From positions 1,054,001-1,118,000 of the forward strand of contig NZ_JAHUZG010000002.1 in NCBI RefSeq assembly GCF_019218285.1: DNA of 64,000 bases, in the 5' to 3' direction. Position numbers and translations under genes: made by a program. Below, in pieces: positions 35,385 through 44,664 of this stretch. This stretch comes from Antarctobacter sediminis (GTDB taxonomy: Bacteria; Pseudomonadota; Alphaproteobacteria; Rhodobacterales; Rhodobacteraceae). Below the pieces are notes generated by a model. The model ran no database searches. It saw only the letters and a list, made by a program, of their open reading frames with translations, and was not told the DNA's origin. The stretch's first letter is position 1, and every line of letters starts with the position of its first letter.

Positions 35385-36379
35385 TCCGCGACGACTCGCG
35401 CCCCGCCATCGTCATCACCGGGGCCAACGGCTTTCTTGGCCGCGCCTGCGTGGCCGAGGCCCGCAGAATCGGCCTCGACGTCATCGCGCTCTACCGCAGC
35501 AGCGCGCCAGAGGATTGGGCCAGCGACAGCGGCATCACCCCCGTGCAACTGGACCTGACCGCCCCGAACGCGGCGCAACGCCTGATCGACGCGATGCCCG
35601 AGGATTGCGCGATCATCCATGCCGCCGCGCATCTGGGTGACGATCCCGCCCGCGTGGCCCGCGACACGCTCAATGCCACGCGCACCATCCATACCGTCTG
35701 GAAAGCGACCGAGTCGCGCCTTGTGCTGATCTCGTCCCTTGCGGTCTATGACACCGAAACCCTTGCCCCCGGCGCCTTGCTGGACGAGGCAACGCCGCTG
35801 ATCCCGCGCCCCGCCCGCCCCGAAGATGCGCGCGACGCCTATGCCGGGTCCAAACGCCTGCAAGAGGCGATGTTCCTCGAAGAGGACGATCTTGAAGACG
35901 GCTGGATCCTGCGGCCCGGCGCGCTTTGGGGTCCGGGGCGGACATGGCACGCCTTGCAAGGCTTCTGGGCATCCCGGCTCCTTGTCACCATCGGGTCGCA
36001 GGGCGAACTGCCGCTGGCCCATGTGGACCTATGCGCGCACATCGCCATTAGTGCCGCGCTGACCTGGACCCCCGGTGCGGGCATCCTCAATGTGTTTGAC
36101 GATGATCGGCCAACCCGCGCCCGTTTCCTGCGTGCGCATCGCCGCTGTCACGGCTGGCCACGCCTGAACCTGACCGTGCCCTATGGGTTGTGGCTGGGGC
36201 TCGCGGGTCTGCTGAAACCCGTTTCCGGCAAGCTCCCCGGCCTTTTGCGTCCGGAAATCCTGCGCGCAAGGCTGATGCCGCTGCGGTATCCGAACGCCAC
36301 CATGCGCAGCGCCTTTCCCGGCGAAGACCGCGACACCTTTGAGGGGTTGATGGCCCGCACGGTGGAGGGCAGCCCGTGA
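35372..36379 (+). CDS. NAD-dependent epimerase/dehydratase
   Basis: 335 residues, extended SDR. The nucleotide-binding motif is AIVITGANGFLGRACVAEA (residue ~12). The catalytic Ser/Thr is near LISSLAVYDTE, and YAGSK near residue 160 is the YxxxK pair. It would epimerise, dehydrate or reduce a nucleotide-linked sugar. It overlaps both the upstream Gfo/Idh gene (13 bases) and the downstream GT4 gene (GTGA). Confidence 0.86.
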   Translation: MGDVIRDDSRPAIVITGANGFLGRACVAEARRIGLDVIALYRSSAPEDWASDSGITPVQLDLTAPNAAQRLIDAMPEDCAIIHAAAHLGDDPARVARDTLNATRTIHTVWKATESRLVLISSLAVYDTETLAPGALLDEATPLIPRPARPEDARDAYAGSKRLQEAMFLEEDDLEDGWILRPGALWGPGRTWHALQGFWASRLLVTIGSQGELPLAHVDLCAHIAISAALTWTPGAGILNVFDDDRPTRARFLRAHRRCHGWPRLNLTVPYGLWLGLAGLLKPVSGKLPGLLRPEILRARLMPLRYPNATMRSAFPGEDRDTFEGLMARTVEGSP

Positions 36380-37608
36380 CCCTGCCCCGGCTTGCCTATC
36401 TGACCGGGGAATATCCCCGCGCCTCGGATACCTTCATCCAGCGCGAGGTCGCCGCCCTGCGCGCCTTGGGCCATGTGGTCGAGACCTGTTCGATCCGCAC
36501 CACCGGGGCGGAACATCTGGTCGGTCCCGAACAGCGCGAGGAACACGCCCGCACCTTCAAAGTCTTGGACGCCTGCAAGTCCCCCGCCCGGTTGATCGCC
36601 GCCCATCTGCGCTGGATGCGGCGACCGGGCCGCTACCTGAACACGCTGAAACTGGCGTGGCAAACCGCACCAAAGGGACTCAAGGGCCGGCTCTACAACC
36701 TGATCTACTTTCTTGAGGCCGGAGTGCTGGCGGCGCATCTGGCCGACAAACACGTTGAACATCTGCACAACCACATTGCCAAGGCCTCTTGCACGGTGGC
36801 CATGCTGGCCTCGGATCTTTCGGGCATCCCCTACAGTTTCACGATCCACGGGCCAGACATCTTTTTCGAACCGCACCACTGGCGGATCGACGAAAAGGCC
36901 GCCCGGGCGCGATTCGTCGCCTGTATTTCGGACTTTTGCCGCTCACAGCTAATGTGTTTCGCGGATCAGGGCCATTGGGACCGGTTCCATATCGTGCATT
37001 GCGGCGTCGATCCCGCCCGGTATGGCGCGGCGCCACATGGCGACAGCGACAAGCTGCACCTTGTCTTTGTCGGACGGCTGGCCGGGGTCAAAGGCGTTCC
37101 CATCCTGCTGGACGCGCTGCGCAACCTTGCGGCGGACATCCCCGGAATGCACGCGACCATCATCGGCGATGGCCCGGACCGCGCCGCGATCGAGGCGCAA
37201 GCTCAGGGCTTGCCTGTTGCCTTCACCGGCTATCGCTCGCAATCCGAGGTGGCGGAAACCCTCGCCACCGCCGACCTGTTTGTCCTGCCCAGCTTTGCCG
37301 AGGGCGTCCCCGTTGTCCTGATGGAGGCGATGGCCTCGCAGGTTCCGGTCATCACCACGCGCATCGCCGGGGTGCCGGAACTGGTGGAACATGGCGCGTC
37401 CGGCCTTCTGGTTGCGCCCGGCGATACCGAAGGGTTGGCAAAGGCCATCCGCGCTTTGGCGGACGATCCGCGACAGCGGGCCGAAATGGGCACCACCGGT
37501 CGCCGCAAGGTCGAGGCGGAATTTGCCATCGCGCAAGAGGCCGCCTGGCTCTCGACGCTGTTTCAGGGCTATGGCGCAGGCCAGCCCCCCCGGGGGAAAC
37601 GCCCATGA
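36376..37608 (+). CDS. Glycosyltransferase, GT4 (WcaL-like)
   Basis: 410 residues from a GTG that overlaps the epimerase stop. The N-terminus RLAYLTGEYPRASDTFIQREVAALRALGH is typical of colanic-acid-type WcaL and AmsK enzymes. The donor domain has FVGRLAGVKGVPILLDAL (residue ~233) and the E-x7-E element in SFAEGVPVVLMEAMASQVPV (residue ~310). It is predicted to be cytosolic and membrane-associated and to build the polysaccharide repeat unit. It is coupled to the next GT2 gene by ATGA. Confidence 0.88.
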   Translation: MTLPRLAYLTGEYPRASDTFIQREVAALRALGHVVETCSIRTTGAEHLVGPEQREEHARTFKVLDACKSPARLIAAHLRWMRRPGRYLNTLKLAWQTAPKGLKGRLYNLIYFLEAGVLAAHLADKHVEHLHNHIAKASCTVAMLASDLSGIPYSFTIHGPDIFFEPHHWRIDEKAARARFVACISDFCRSQLMCFADQGHWDRFHIVHCGVDPARYGAAPHGDSDKLHLVFVGRLAGVKGVPILLDALRNLAADIPGMHATIIGDGPDRAAIEAQAQGLPVAFTGYRSQSEVAETLATADLFVLPSFAEGVPVVLMEAMASQVPVITTRIAGVPELVEHGASGLLVAPGDTEGLAKAIRALADDPRQRAEMGTTGRRKVEAEFAIAQEAAWLSTLFQGYGAGQPPRGKRP

Positions 37609-38564
37609 CCCCGGTGGATGTTGTCCTGATCGGACGGAACGAAGGCGCGCGGCTGGTGGCGGCGCTGGCCTCGGTGCGGGGGCAGGCCCGGCGGATTGTC
37701 TATGTCGACTCCGGCTCCACCGACAACAGCATCGCCGAGGCGCAAAAGGCTGGCGCGCAGGTGGTGGAACTGGACATGTCCCTGCCCTTCACCGCCGCCC
37801 GCGCCCGAAACGCGGGGTTTGACGCGCTGGACGATCCGCAGATCGTCATGTTCATCGACGGCGATTGCGCCCTTGCCCCCGGTTTTCTGGATGCCGCCCG
37901 CGCCCATCTTGAGGCTGCCCCCCAGCTTGGCCTTGTCACCGGCTGGCGGTCGGAAATCCATCCTCAGGCCTCGGTCTATAACGCCATCTGCGACTGGGAA
38001 TGGCACCGTCCCGCCGGGCCGATCGACGCCTGTGGCGGCGACATGATGGTCCGGGCAAAGGCGTGGCGCGGCATCGGGGGCATGAACCCGCAAGTGATTG
38101 CCGCCGAGGACGATGAATTCTGCACGCGGCTGCGCAAGGCCGGTTGGCGGCTGGAGCGTCTGCCGCTGGACATGACACGCCATGACGCCGCCATGCTGAC
38201 CTTTGGCCAATGGTGGCGCCGCGCCATCCGAACCGGCCATGGATTTGCGCAGGTAGGCCACATCCACCGCGAGTATTTCCGGACCGAACGCCGCCGTGTC
38301 CTGATCTTTGCGCTGGCCTTGCCGATGCTGTTCCTTTTGGGGCTGTTCCTCAGCCCTTGGCTTTGCCTGCTCGTTCTCGCGCTATTCGGCGTCAGCCACC
38401 TGCGGTCGATTCGCGGCCTGCGCGCCGACGGGCTGTCCGCCCCGCTGGCGCATCGGCTTGCCGCGCTGCTGACGCTGTCGAAATTTCCAAACCTGATCGG
38501 CATGGTGCGGTTTCACGCCCGGCGGCTTTCTGGCGCCGACATGCGGATTATTGAATACAAATGA
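37605..38564 (+). CDS. Glycosyltransferase, GT2 family, membrane-anchored
   Basis: 319 residues, GT-A fold. Nucleotide-sugar contacts are in VVLIGRNEGARL and YVDSGSTDNS near residues 5 and 33. The metal-binding DxD-like element is FIDGDCALAPGF near residue 85, and the base region is EDDEFCTRLRKAGW near 167. Two transmembrane helices follow near residues 225-262. It is in a tight operon with GT4, the Gfo/Idh-epimerase pair and the fusion gene downstream. Confidence 0.86.
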   Translation: MTPVDVVLIGRNEGARLVAALASVRGQARRIVYVDSGSTDNSIAEAQKAGAQVVELDMSLPFTAARARNAGFDALDDPQIVMFIDGDCALAPGFLDAARAHLEAAPQLGLVTGWRSEIHPQASVYNAICDWEWHRPAGPIDACGGDMMVRAKAWRGIGGMNPQVIAAEDDEFCTRLRKAGWRLERLPLDMTRHDAAMLTFGQWWRRAIRTGHGFAQVGHIHREYFRTERRRVLIFALALPMLFLLGLFLSPWLCLLVLALFGVSHLRSIRGLRADGLSAPLAHRLAALLTLSKFPNLIGMVRFHARRLSGADMRIIEYK

Positions 38565-38575
38565 GGTCTTAGCCC

Positions 38576-40678
38576 ATGACCACCCCCATCCGCATCGGAT
38601 TGATCGGCGCCGGATACATCGCCGACTGGCATGCCGAGGCCCTCCGGGCCACGCCCGGCGTGCAGATCACCGCCGTCTGCGACCTGTCCGAATCCGCCGC
38701 CCGCGCCTTGGCCGATCCGCTTGGCGCGAGGGTGTTCACAACTGTCGACGAGCTGATCGATTCGAAGGCCTGCGACGCTGTCCATATCTTGACGCCGCCA
38801 AATATACATAAGGATATTGCGACTCAGTGCCTCACAGGCGGACTCCACGTGCTTGTGGAAAAACCTGTGGCTGAATCCGCGGATGAGACCGATTCGATCC
38901 ACAGGGTGGCGGTGGAAAGCGGGCGACGTTTCCATGCCGGGCACAACTTTTTGGGGCTGCCGTCTTATGAGCGGATGAAGGCAGCGTTGCAGGCCGGTGA
39001 CTATGGCCGCATCTCCTCGGCCGAAATCACATGGGCCCTGCCGTTGGCCCCGCTGCGCTCTGGTCCGTTCAACCTTTGGCTCTTGCGGCAGCCCAGGAAC
39101 CTTCTGCTGGAGCTGGGTCCGCATCTCGTGGCCTTTGCCCATGACCTCTTTGGCGAGGTCGAAATCCTGCATGCCCACGCAGGCCATCCCGTCATGCTGC
39201 CGGGCGACGACCCGCGCCCGCAAAGCTTTCGCATCCTCGCCCGCGCCGGTCATGTCGATCTCGTGTTCACGATGGCCATGGTCGAAACCGTCGATGACCG
39301 CTCGGTGACGCTGCGCGGCTCCTCCGCCCGGGCGCGGCTGGACTTTGCGCAGGACGTGCTGACCGTCGAACGGGAAAACGCGGCCGATCTGGTGACAAAC
39401 CCGCTGAAGAAACAGCTCGAACTCTCTCGCCAGCACCGGCGCGAGGGGCTGGCCAACGCCTGGACGCAGTTGCGCTCGCTCAACACGCGCAATCCCTATG
39501 GGCTGTCCTTCCGGGGCATGAATGCCGCCATCTACGGCGCGCTCGCCTCGAACGCCCCGCAGGACCCGCGCTTTTCCGGCGAAAGCGCGGTCAGGGTCAT
39601 GCGCACCATCGACGCCATGATCGAGAAACTCCCGTCCCGGACGCTGCAAACCGCCGCCCCCGCCGTGCAGACCCGTCCACCGAAACCCACCGCGATGGTG
39701 ATCGGCGGCACCGGCTTTATCGGTCGCGCCCTGACCCGCCGCCTTGTCGCCGAAGGGCGCGATGTGCGTGTCCTGTCACGCGGGCGGTCTGGCCCTTTCC
39801 CGGACCTGCCCGACACTGTCGAAACGGTTTCGGCCTCGTTGCATGACCTGGACGCGCTGACCGAGGCGATGCAGGGCATCGAGGTGGTCTTTAACCTCGC
39901 CAAGTCGCTGGACGGCACATGGGCCGATTGCCTGAAAAACGACGTGGGCGTCGCCCTGCGCGTGGCCATGGCCAGCGAACAGGCGGGCGTCAAACGGCTG
40001 GTCTACACCGGCACCATCGCCAGCTACGACATGTCCGACCCCAATGTGCAGATCACCGAAGACACCGGCTTTGCCGAGGACATGACCGACCGCAACCTCT
40101 ATGCCCGATCCAAGGCCGAATGCGAACGCAAGCTGCTGGAACTGCACCGCGAAAGGGGCCTGCCGCTGGTCATCGCGCGCCCCGGCATCGTCGTCGGCCA
40201 CGGGGGTCCGCTGCAACATTGGGGCATCGGGCGCTGGCATGGCGCGGGGGCGGTGCGCATCTGGGGCCACGGGCGCAACATCTTGCCCTTCGTCCTGATC
40301 GACGACGTGGCCGACGGGCTGGTGCGGATGATCAACGCGCCGGTCGAGGGTCAAAGCTTCAACCTTGTCGGCGAACCGATGTTTTCGGCCCGCGGCTATT
40401 TCAACGCGATCCACGAGACTCTGGGGGCCAGGATCCGCGTCGTGCCGGGCAATCTGAACGCCTTTTATGCCTCGGACGCGGTGAAATACCTGCTCAAGAA
40501 ATACGCCCTGCGGCGTCACGGGGTCATTCGCCCTTCGCTGGCGGACTGGAAAAGCCGCGCACATTTTTCGCCCTTCGTGAACAGCCTCCCGAAGAAGGTG
40601 CTGGGCTGGCAACCAGAGGCGGACAAGACGCGTTTTGTTGAAAAGGCGATCACGCGGGCCAATCTATTTGGCTTCTGA
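38576..40678 (+). CDS. Gfo/Idh/MocA oxidoreductase fused to NAD-dependent epimerase
   Basis: 700 residues with two Rossmann enzymes in one chain. Residues ~1-355 are Gfo/Idh/MocA (RIGLIGAGYIADWHAEAL; EKPVAESAD near residue 99). A Pro-rich linker leads to residues ~370-700, an extended SDR/epimerase (AMVIGGTGFIGRAL near residue 372; YARSK near 510). Both cofactor motifs look intact. Fusion suggests that oxidation/reduction and epimerisation act on the same nucleotide sugar with channelling. The separate pair at 34215/35372 has the same domain order. It begins 12 bases after the GT2 stop. Confidence 0.88.
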   Translation: MTTPIRIGLIGAGYIADWHAEALRATPGVQITAVCDLSESAARALADPLGARVFTTVDELIDSKACDAVHILTPPNIHKDIATQCLTGGLHVLVEKPVAESADETDSIHRVAVESGRRFHAGHNFLGLPSYERMKAALQAGDYGRISSAEITWALPLAPLRSGPFNLWLLRQPRNLLLELGPHLVAFAHDLFGEVEILHAHAGHPVMLPGDDPRPQSFRILARAGHVDLVFTMAMVETVDDRSVTLRGSSARARLDFAQDVLTVERENAADLVTNPLKKQLELSRQHRREGLANAWTQLRSLNTRNPYGLSFRGMNAAIYGALASNAPQDPRFSGESAVRVMRTIDAMIEKLPSRTLQTAAPAVQTRPPKPTAMVIGGTGFIGRALTRRLVAEGRDVRVLSRGRSGPFPDLPDTVETVSASLHDLDALTEAMQGIEVVFNLAKSLDGTWADCLKNDVGVALRVAMASEQAGVKRLVYTGTIASYDMSDPNVQITEDTGFAEDMTDRNLYARSKAECERKLLELHRERGLPLVIARPGIVVGHGGPLQHWGIGRWHGAGAVRIWGHGRNILPFVLIDDVADGLVRMINAPVEGQSFNLVGEPMFSARGYFNAIHETLGARIRVVPGNLNAFYASDAVKYLLKKYALRRHGVIRPSLADWKSRAHFSPFVNSLPKKVLGWQPEADKTRFVEKAITRANLFGF

Positions 40679-40718
40679 TGCTGCGGGCACAGGTCAACAA
40701 TACTTGGGATTCGTCCTT

Positions 40719-40732
40719 ATTCTGGCCAGAAT
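40719..40732. promoter_or_regulatory. Perfect palindrome upstream of the BY-kinase-like gene
   Basis: ATTCTGGCCAGAAT is an exact 14-base palindrome, 164 bases before the kinase-like start. Read on the minus strand, AATTCTGGCCA differs by one base from the AATTGTGGCCA core of the shared locus motif. Confidence 0.4.
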
Positions 40733-40896
40733 TGGCTGTTTAAACCAAGATCGAGTGACTTCCCCAAGGGAAAGCCACCAGATCAAAGCATAGACCATGC
40801 GGCATGGGGCCGATGGGAAAGGGGCAAACCTGTGGGACCGGACAGGCAGGCACTGAACATTCAGTTACTGGCCAATCAGGTCACGGAGCAGGGGGC

Positions 40897-42435
40897 ATGA
40901 ACATGATGGACAGCCCGAAATTCCGCCGCAAACACCGCACGGCCACCGGGCCGCGCACCGTGTCCGATTCCACGCCCCCGGTCCCCCCGATGGACGATCT
41001 CGCACGTGAGGCCGCGCGCCGCCGTGAATTGGCCGCAGAACAAGCCCGTGCCGAAGCACAGGCCGCCGAAGCCGCCACGCGCGAAAAGGCGCGGCGGAAA
41101 GCCGAGCTTGAGGAAATGGCGCGGGCCGAGGCGCTGCGCCGGGTCAAGGCTGCCCGCGCCCAACGCGAAGCCGAAGCACGGCAAGCGGAGGATGCCGCCC
41201 GCAAAGCCGCAGACGAGGCGCGCCGCGAGGAAGAGCGCCTGCTGGCCGAGGAACGCGCCGCAGAGGCGTTGCGCCGGGAACAAGAAGATCTGGCGCGCGC
41301 CGAAGAAGCAGAGCGCCGCCGCGCCGCAGAGGCCGAGGCCGCTCGCCGCGCCGAAGAAGAACGCGTGGCCGAGGATTTGCGCAAAGCCGAAGAAAAACGC
41401 GTTGCGGAACGCGAAGCAGCCGAAGCCGCGCGCCGTGAAGAAGAACGTCGCCGCGCCGAACAAGCCGAAGCAGAGCGCCGCGCCGAGGAAGAGCGCGTAG
41501 CCGAGGATCGCCGCCGCGCGGAACAGGAGGAGGCCGACCGCCGCCTTGCCGCCCGGCAAGCCGCCGAAGCCCGCGCCGCCGAAGCGCTCAAGGCGGCCAC
41601 GCCGCCCTTGTCCCTGACCGATATGGTCCCCGTCACCGGGCGGCCGATCCAGCCTGTGCCGGAAACACCGGCGGAGCCGGAACCTGACGCACCCCACATG
41701 GCCCGGGTCGAGTCCACATGGGCCGCCCTGCCGGAACTCACGGTCGACAAGACCCACCTGAATCGCAATCGGATCATCACCGCCAGCCGCGAAGACCCGG
41801 CCCACGCTGCTTTTGACGTATTGCGGACACGGCTTTTACAGGCCCTGCACGAAAACGGCTGGCGACGGGTGGCGATCACCTCTCCGGGGAAGGAATGCGG
41901 CAAGACCTTTACCGCCGCCAACCTTGCGGTCAGCCTGTCACGGCAGGAAAACTGCCGGACGTTGCTGTTGGATCTGGATATGCGCCGGCCAAGCCTGCAC
42001 CGGGTCTTGGGGATCGAAAAACCAGGGTCGCTGGGCGACATGCTGCGGGGACTGACAGCACCCGAGGCGCATCTGCGCCGCATGGGCCGCAACCCTGTCA
42101 ACGCGGGGCGCAACATTGCCTTTGGTCTCAACGACCGGCCCGAACCCTATGCATCGGAATTGTTGCAGGACCCACGCACCGAGGAATGTTTTCAGGCCAT
42201 CGAAGACCGGCTTGCCCCGGACGTGATCCTGATCGACCTGCCGCCGGCACTGTCCTACGACGACGTGATCGCGGCGCGTCCGCTATATGATGGTGTCTTG
42301 CTGGTACTGGGCGGCGGTTTGACCACCGAACGCGAAGTGACCGAGGTCGAGCGTCGCCTTGGCGGCGACATGCCCATCCTCGGCATGATCCTGAACAAGG
42401 CCGAAGGTACCGAACTGGACCGCTATACCTATTGA
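40897..42435 (+). CDS. BY-kinase-like ATPase with long N-terminal coiled coil
   Basis: 512 residues from the ATG at 40897 (GGAGCAGG upstream). Residues ~25-230 are an almost uninterrupted Ala/Glu/Arg-rich coiled coil. Residues ~290-512 are a CpsD/Wzc-type P-loop domain. The Walker A region reads TSPGKECGKTFTAANLA, in place of the more usual PSPGEGKS form. LLLDLDMRRPSL is Walker A' and VILIDLPP is Walker B. The C-terminus has only two tyrosines (RYTY), not the usual tyrosine cluster. It probably works with the wzz-like protein encoded convergently four bases away, controlling polymerisation; kinase activity is uncertain. Confidence 0.8.
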   Translation: MNMMDSPKFRRKHRTATGPRTVSDSTPPVPPMDDLAREAARRRELAAEQARAEAQAAEAATREKARRKAELEEMARAEALRRVKAARAQREAEARQAEDAARKAADEARREEERLLAEERAAEALRREQEDLARAEEAERRRAAEAEAARRAEEERVAEDLRKAEEKRVAEREAAEAARREEERRRAEQAEAERRAEEERVAEDRRRAEQEEADRRLAARQAAEARAAEALKAATPPLSLTDMVPVTGRPIQPVPETPAEPEPDAPHMARVESTWAALPELTVDKTHLNRNRIITASREDPAHAAFDVLRTRLLQALHENGWRRVAITSPGKECGKTFTAANLAVSLSRQENCRTLLLDLDMRRPSLHRVLGIEKPGSLGDMLRGLTAPEAHLRRMGRNPVNAGRNIAFGLNDRPEPYASELLQDPRTEECFQAIEDRLAPDVILIDLPPALSYDDVIAARPLYDGVLLVLGGGLTTEREVTEVERRLGGDMPILGMILNKAEGTELDRYTY

Positions 42436-42439
42436 ACCC

Positions 42440-43768
42440 TTAGCCGCGGATTGTCCGGGGCAAGAAGCGGCCAAGCAGCTCAGCCATTGCCGGTGACCGG
42501 TCCCAAAGAAGCCTCAGCCCCAAACCGAACACGGCAAAGATCGCCAACAGCTTGGCCATGAACCTTAGCCCGCCGCTGCGCCGGTCCTGCCGGGTGCTGA
42601 CCACCGGGATGGCGACAACCGGCTGCACCCCCAAGACACGCTCCATCTGGGCGGCGCTGCGGATGGCGGGGTTCAGGGTTTCGATGGCAAAGGCAAGGGC
42701 CAGCGCCACCATCACGCTGACCATCCCGCCCATCATCGCCAGTTTCTTGCGGCTGCGCGAGATAGAGTATTCGGGCACCAGCGCCGTTTCCAGCGCCTCG
42801 AAACGATCAGTTGCCTTGCGATCCTCCAGCAACTGGCCAAGTTCGGCCTCGGCCTTGCGGCGGGTCGTGACCTCGTATTGCTCGCGCAGCTTGGTCATCT
42901 CGCGATCCAGCCGGTTGAACTCGCGCTCGACATCAGGCGCGCCTTCGATCAGCACGTTGAGTTGCGCGATACGGGCGGCGATCAGGGCCTTTTGCTCTTG
43001 CAGGGCGGCCACCTGGCGGTCGCGCACTTCGACCCGGGTCCGGTCTGTTGCAGTTTGCAGAGTCAGGATCTGCTGATCAAGGTCCAGATCCGTGTCTCGC
43101 AGACTTGCCAGTTGCGAACGCAGGTCGGCCACTCCGCTGGGCAATTGTTCCGCATTGGCGCGCTTGAACTCAGCGATCTGCGCCTCCAGCGCTTCGATCT
43201 CGGCGCCGACGCGCGCCTCTTCGGCCGCAAAGAATTCCAGCGTATCACGGGCCCGGCGGACGCTGCGCGTGCGCGACTGGTCGATCACCGTCTGCATCAG
43301 GTCATTGGCGACATCCGCTGCCTTTTGCGGATCGTCAGATTGCACCGTGATCATGAGACCCGACGGCGCGTTGGCCCCGGCCCCAAAACCCTGGGTCTGC
43401 GCAACGAGTTGCTGAATGCGAATAGAATCCCGCATCCTGCCGACCCGTTCATTCATCGTCATCGCCGGAACGTCCGAGAACAGATCATGCTTTTCCATGA
43501 TCTTCACTAGGTTGTCGCGCGCCATCAGGCGTTGTTCGATCAAACGAACCCGGCGTGCCGCATCGCTGGTGGCCGCCGCCGCCCCGGCCAGTTGGTCCGG
43601 GACCTGCGCGTCTTCGATCTGCACAACCGCGGTGGCTTCGTAGATCTTGGTCTGCCCCATCGCATAATACAGCGAGGCAAGGCAGCCCAGAAAGGTCACC
43701 ACGAGGATCAACAGGGCACGGCGTCTGAGCGCGGCGAAAACCTCGCCGATCGACTGGAACTGGGTCAT
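42440..43768 (-). CDS. Wzz-like polysaccharide co-polymerase / chain-length determinant
   Basis: 442 residues from the ATG at 43768 with GGGAG upstream. A transmembrane helix at ~20-40 is followed by a periplasmic Wzz domain beginning YEATAVVQIED. Long periplasmic coiled-coil helices span ~170-330, and a Pro-poor second helix lies near 335-355. A third hydrophobic segment is near residue 405. It lacks a fused kinase domain; the cytoplasmic ATPase is the separate convergent gene. It would set the chain length of the Wzx/Wzy product. Confidence 0.86.
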   Translation of the reverse strand: MTQFQSIGEVFAALRRRALLILVVTFLGCLASLYYAMGQTKIYEATAVVQIEDAQVPDQLAGAAAATSDAARRVRLIEQRLMARDNLVKIMEKHDLFSDVPAMTMNERVGRMRDSIRIQQLVAQTQGFGAGANAPSGLMITVQSDDPQKAADVANDLMQTVIDQSRTRSVRRARDTLEFFAAEEARVGAEIEALEAQIAEFKRANAEQLPSGVADLRSQLASLRDTDLDLDQQILTLQTATDRTRVEVRDRQVAALQEQKALIAARIAQLNVLIEGAPDVEREFNRLDREMTKLREQYEVTTRRKAEAELGQLLEDRKATDRFEALETALVPEYSISRSRKKLAMMGGMVSVMVALALAFAIETLNPAIRSAAQMERVLGVQPVVAIPVVSTRQDRRSGGLRFMAKLLAIFAVFGLGLRLLWDRSPAMAELLGRFLPRTIRG

Positions 43769-43837
43769 GTCACAACTCCCGCAAAACCGCCCCCGGTGCG
43801 GAGACAGCGCATTACAAAGCACGCCATCTTCCCGCCC

Positions 43838-43860
43838 AATTTAGCAAATCTGCCTAAATT
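43838..43860. promoter_or_regulatory. AT-rich inverted repeat upstream of the wzz-like gene
   Basis: AATTTAG (43838-43844) and CTAAATT (43854-43860) are perfect inverted arms around nine bases, 70 bases before the wzz-like start. It is notable in a GC-rich genome and a candidate operator. The rest of the 223-base gap shows no gene. Confidence 0.45.
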
Positions 43861-43991
43861 TCGCCACGACTTGGCTTGGTAAATGCCGGAAACAATGCGT
43901 GTCCGATGTGGGAACCAGCGCCATATTTCCGCCGCATTTTCAGAAAGATACATAGGATCACCGTGCAAAAGTGGCAAAATGTAGGCAAAAC

Positions 43992-44660
43992 TCAGGAAGC
44001 GGGCGCTGGCACGGCGCAGAGAGACAGGATCAACCCGCCGCCAGTCGCCTGTTGCAGCGGCAATTCGGCCCGCGATTCGGGCGGAAATGCGGCAACCTCA
44101 GGGTGAGAGGTAAAACGGGCGCATCCGCGCTCCATGTCCACGCGCAGGCCGTGGAAACCAAAGACGAGGCGCGCGCGCGGGTAATGCGCCTTGTAGGCGG
44201 CCTCCTTGGCCGAGAAGATCCGCCCAGCATGGCCGCCCCGTTGGGCCTCCGGCAAACCCGCCAGTTCTTCGGGCAGGCAGATTTCAGAGATCAGGTCCGG
44301 GTCCAGCGGTGCGTCGCTTTCAAGGTCGACCCCCAAGGCAGCGAAGGCCGTTGCCCGCGCCACGACCGCAAGACACAGCCCACCGGCGTGACTGATGCTG
44401 CCGACAAGCCCAGCGGGCCAGACCGGAGCCCGGTCCGGCGCCATCGGCACAGGCGCAGGCGGCAAGCCAAGCCGCGCCATCGCCTGTCGCGCCGCGCGGC
44501 GTCCGGCGGCAAATTCGGCACGGCGGGCAGGCTGCGCGTTGGTCATGGCCGCGGTTTCGTCAGGAAACAACCCATGGTCCCCTGCTTCGGCCATGCCCCA
44601 GGCCATAGCCTGCGGCGTCCCGATCCGGTGGATCAGGCTTTCGAGGTCTGCAAGACCCAT
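43992..44660 (-). CDS. 4'-phosphopantetheinyl transferase (Sfp/EntD type)
   Basis: 222 residues. It would attach phosphopantetheine to the carrier domains of the neighbouring NRPS and PKS. The three PPTase motifs are present in order: GSISHAGGLC near residue 87, GVDLES near 111 (Mg-binding Asp) and FSAKEAAYKAHYP near 150 (catalytic Glu and Lys). The ATG at 44660 is four bases after the NRPS stop and uses a GAGG that overlaps that stop. A longer frame from 44711 would overlap the NRPS. It is the last gene of the NRPS-GT2-PKS operon. Confidence 0.9.
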   Translation of the reverse strand: MGLADLESLIHRIGTPQAMAWGMAEAGDHGLFPDETAAMTNAQPARRAEFAAGRRAARQAMARLGLPPAPVPMAPDRAPVWPAGLVGSISHAGGLCLAVVARATAFAALGVDLESDAPLDPDLISEICLPEELAGLPEAQRGGHAGRIFSAKEAAYKAHYPRARLVFGFHGLRVDMERGCARFTSHPEVAAFPPESRAELPLQQATGGGLILSLCAVPAPAS

Positions 44661-44664
44661 GCCC

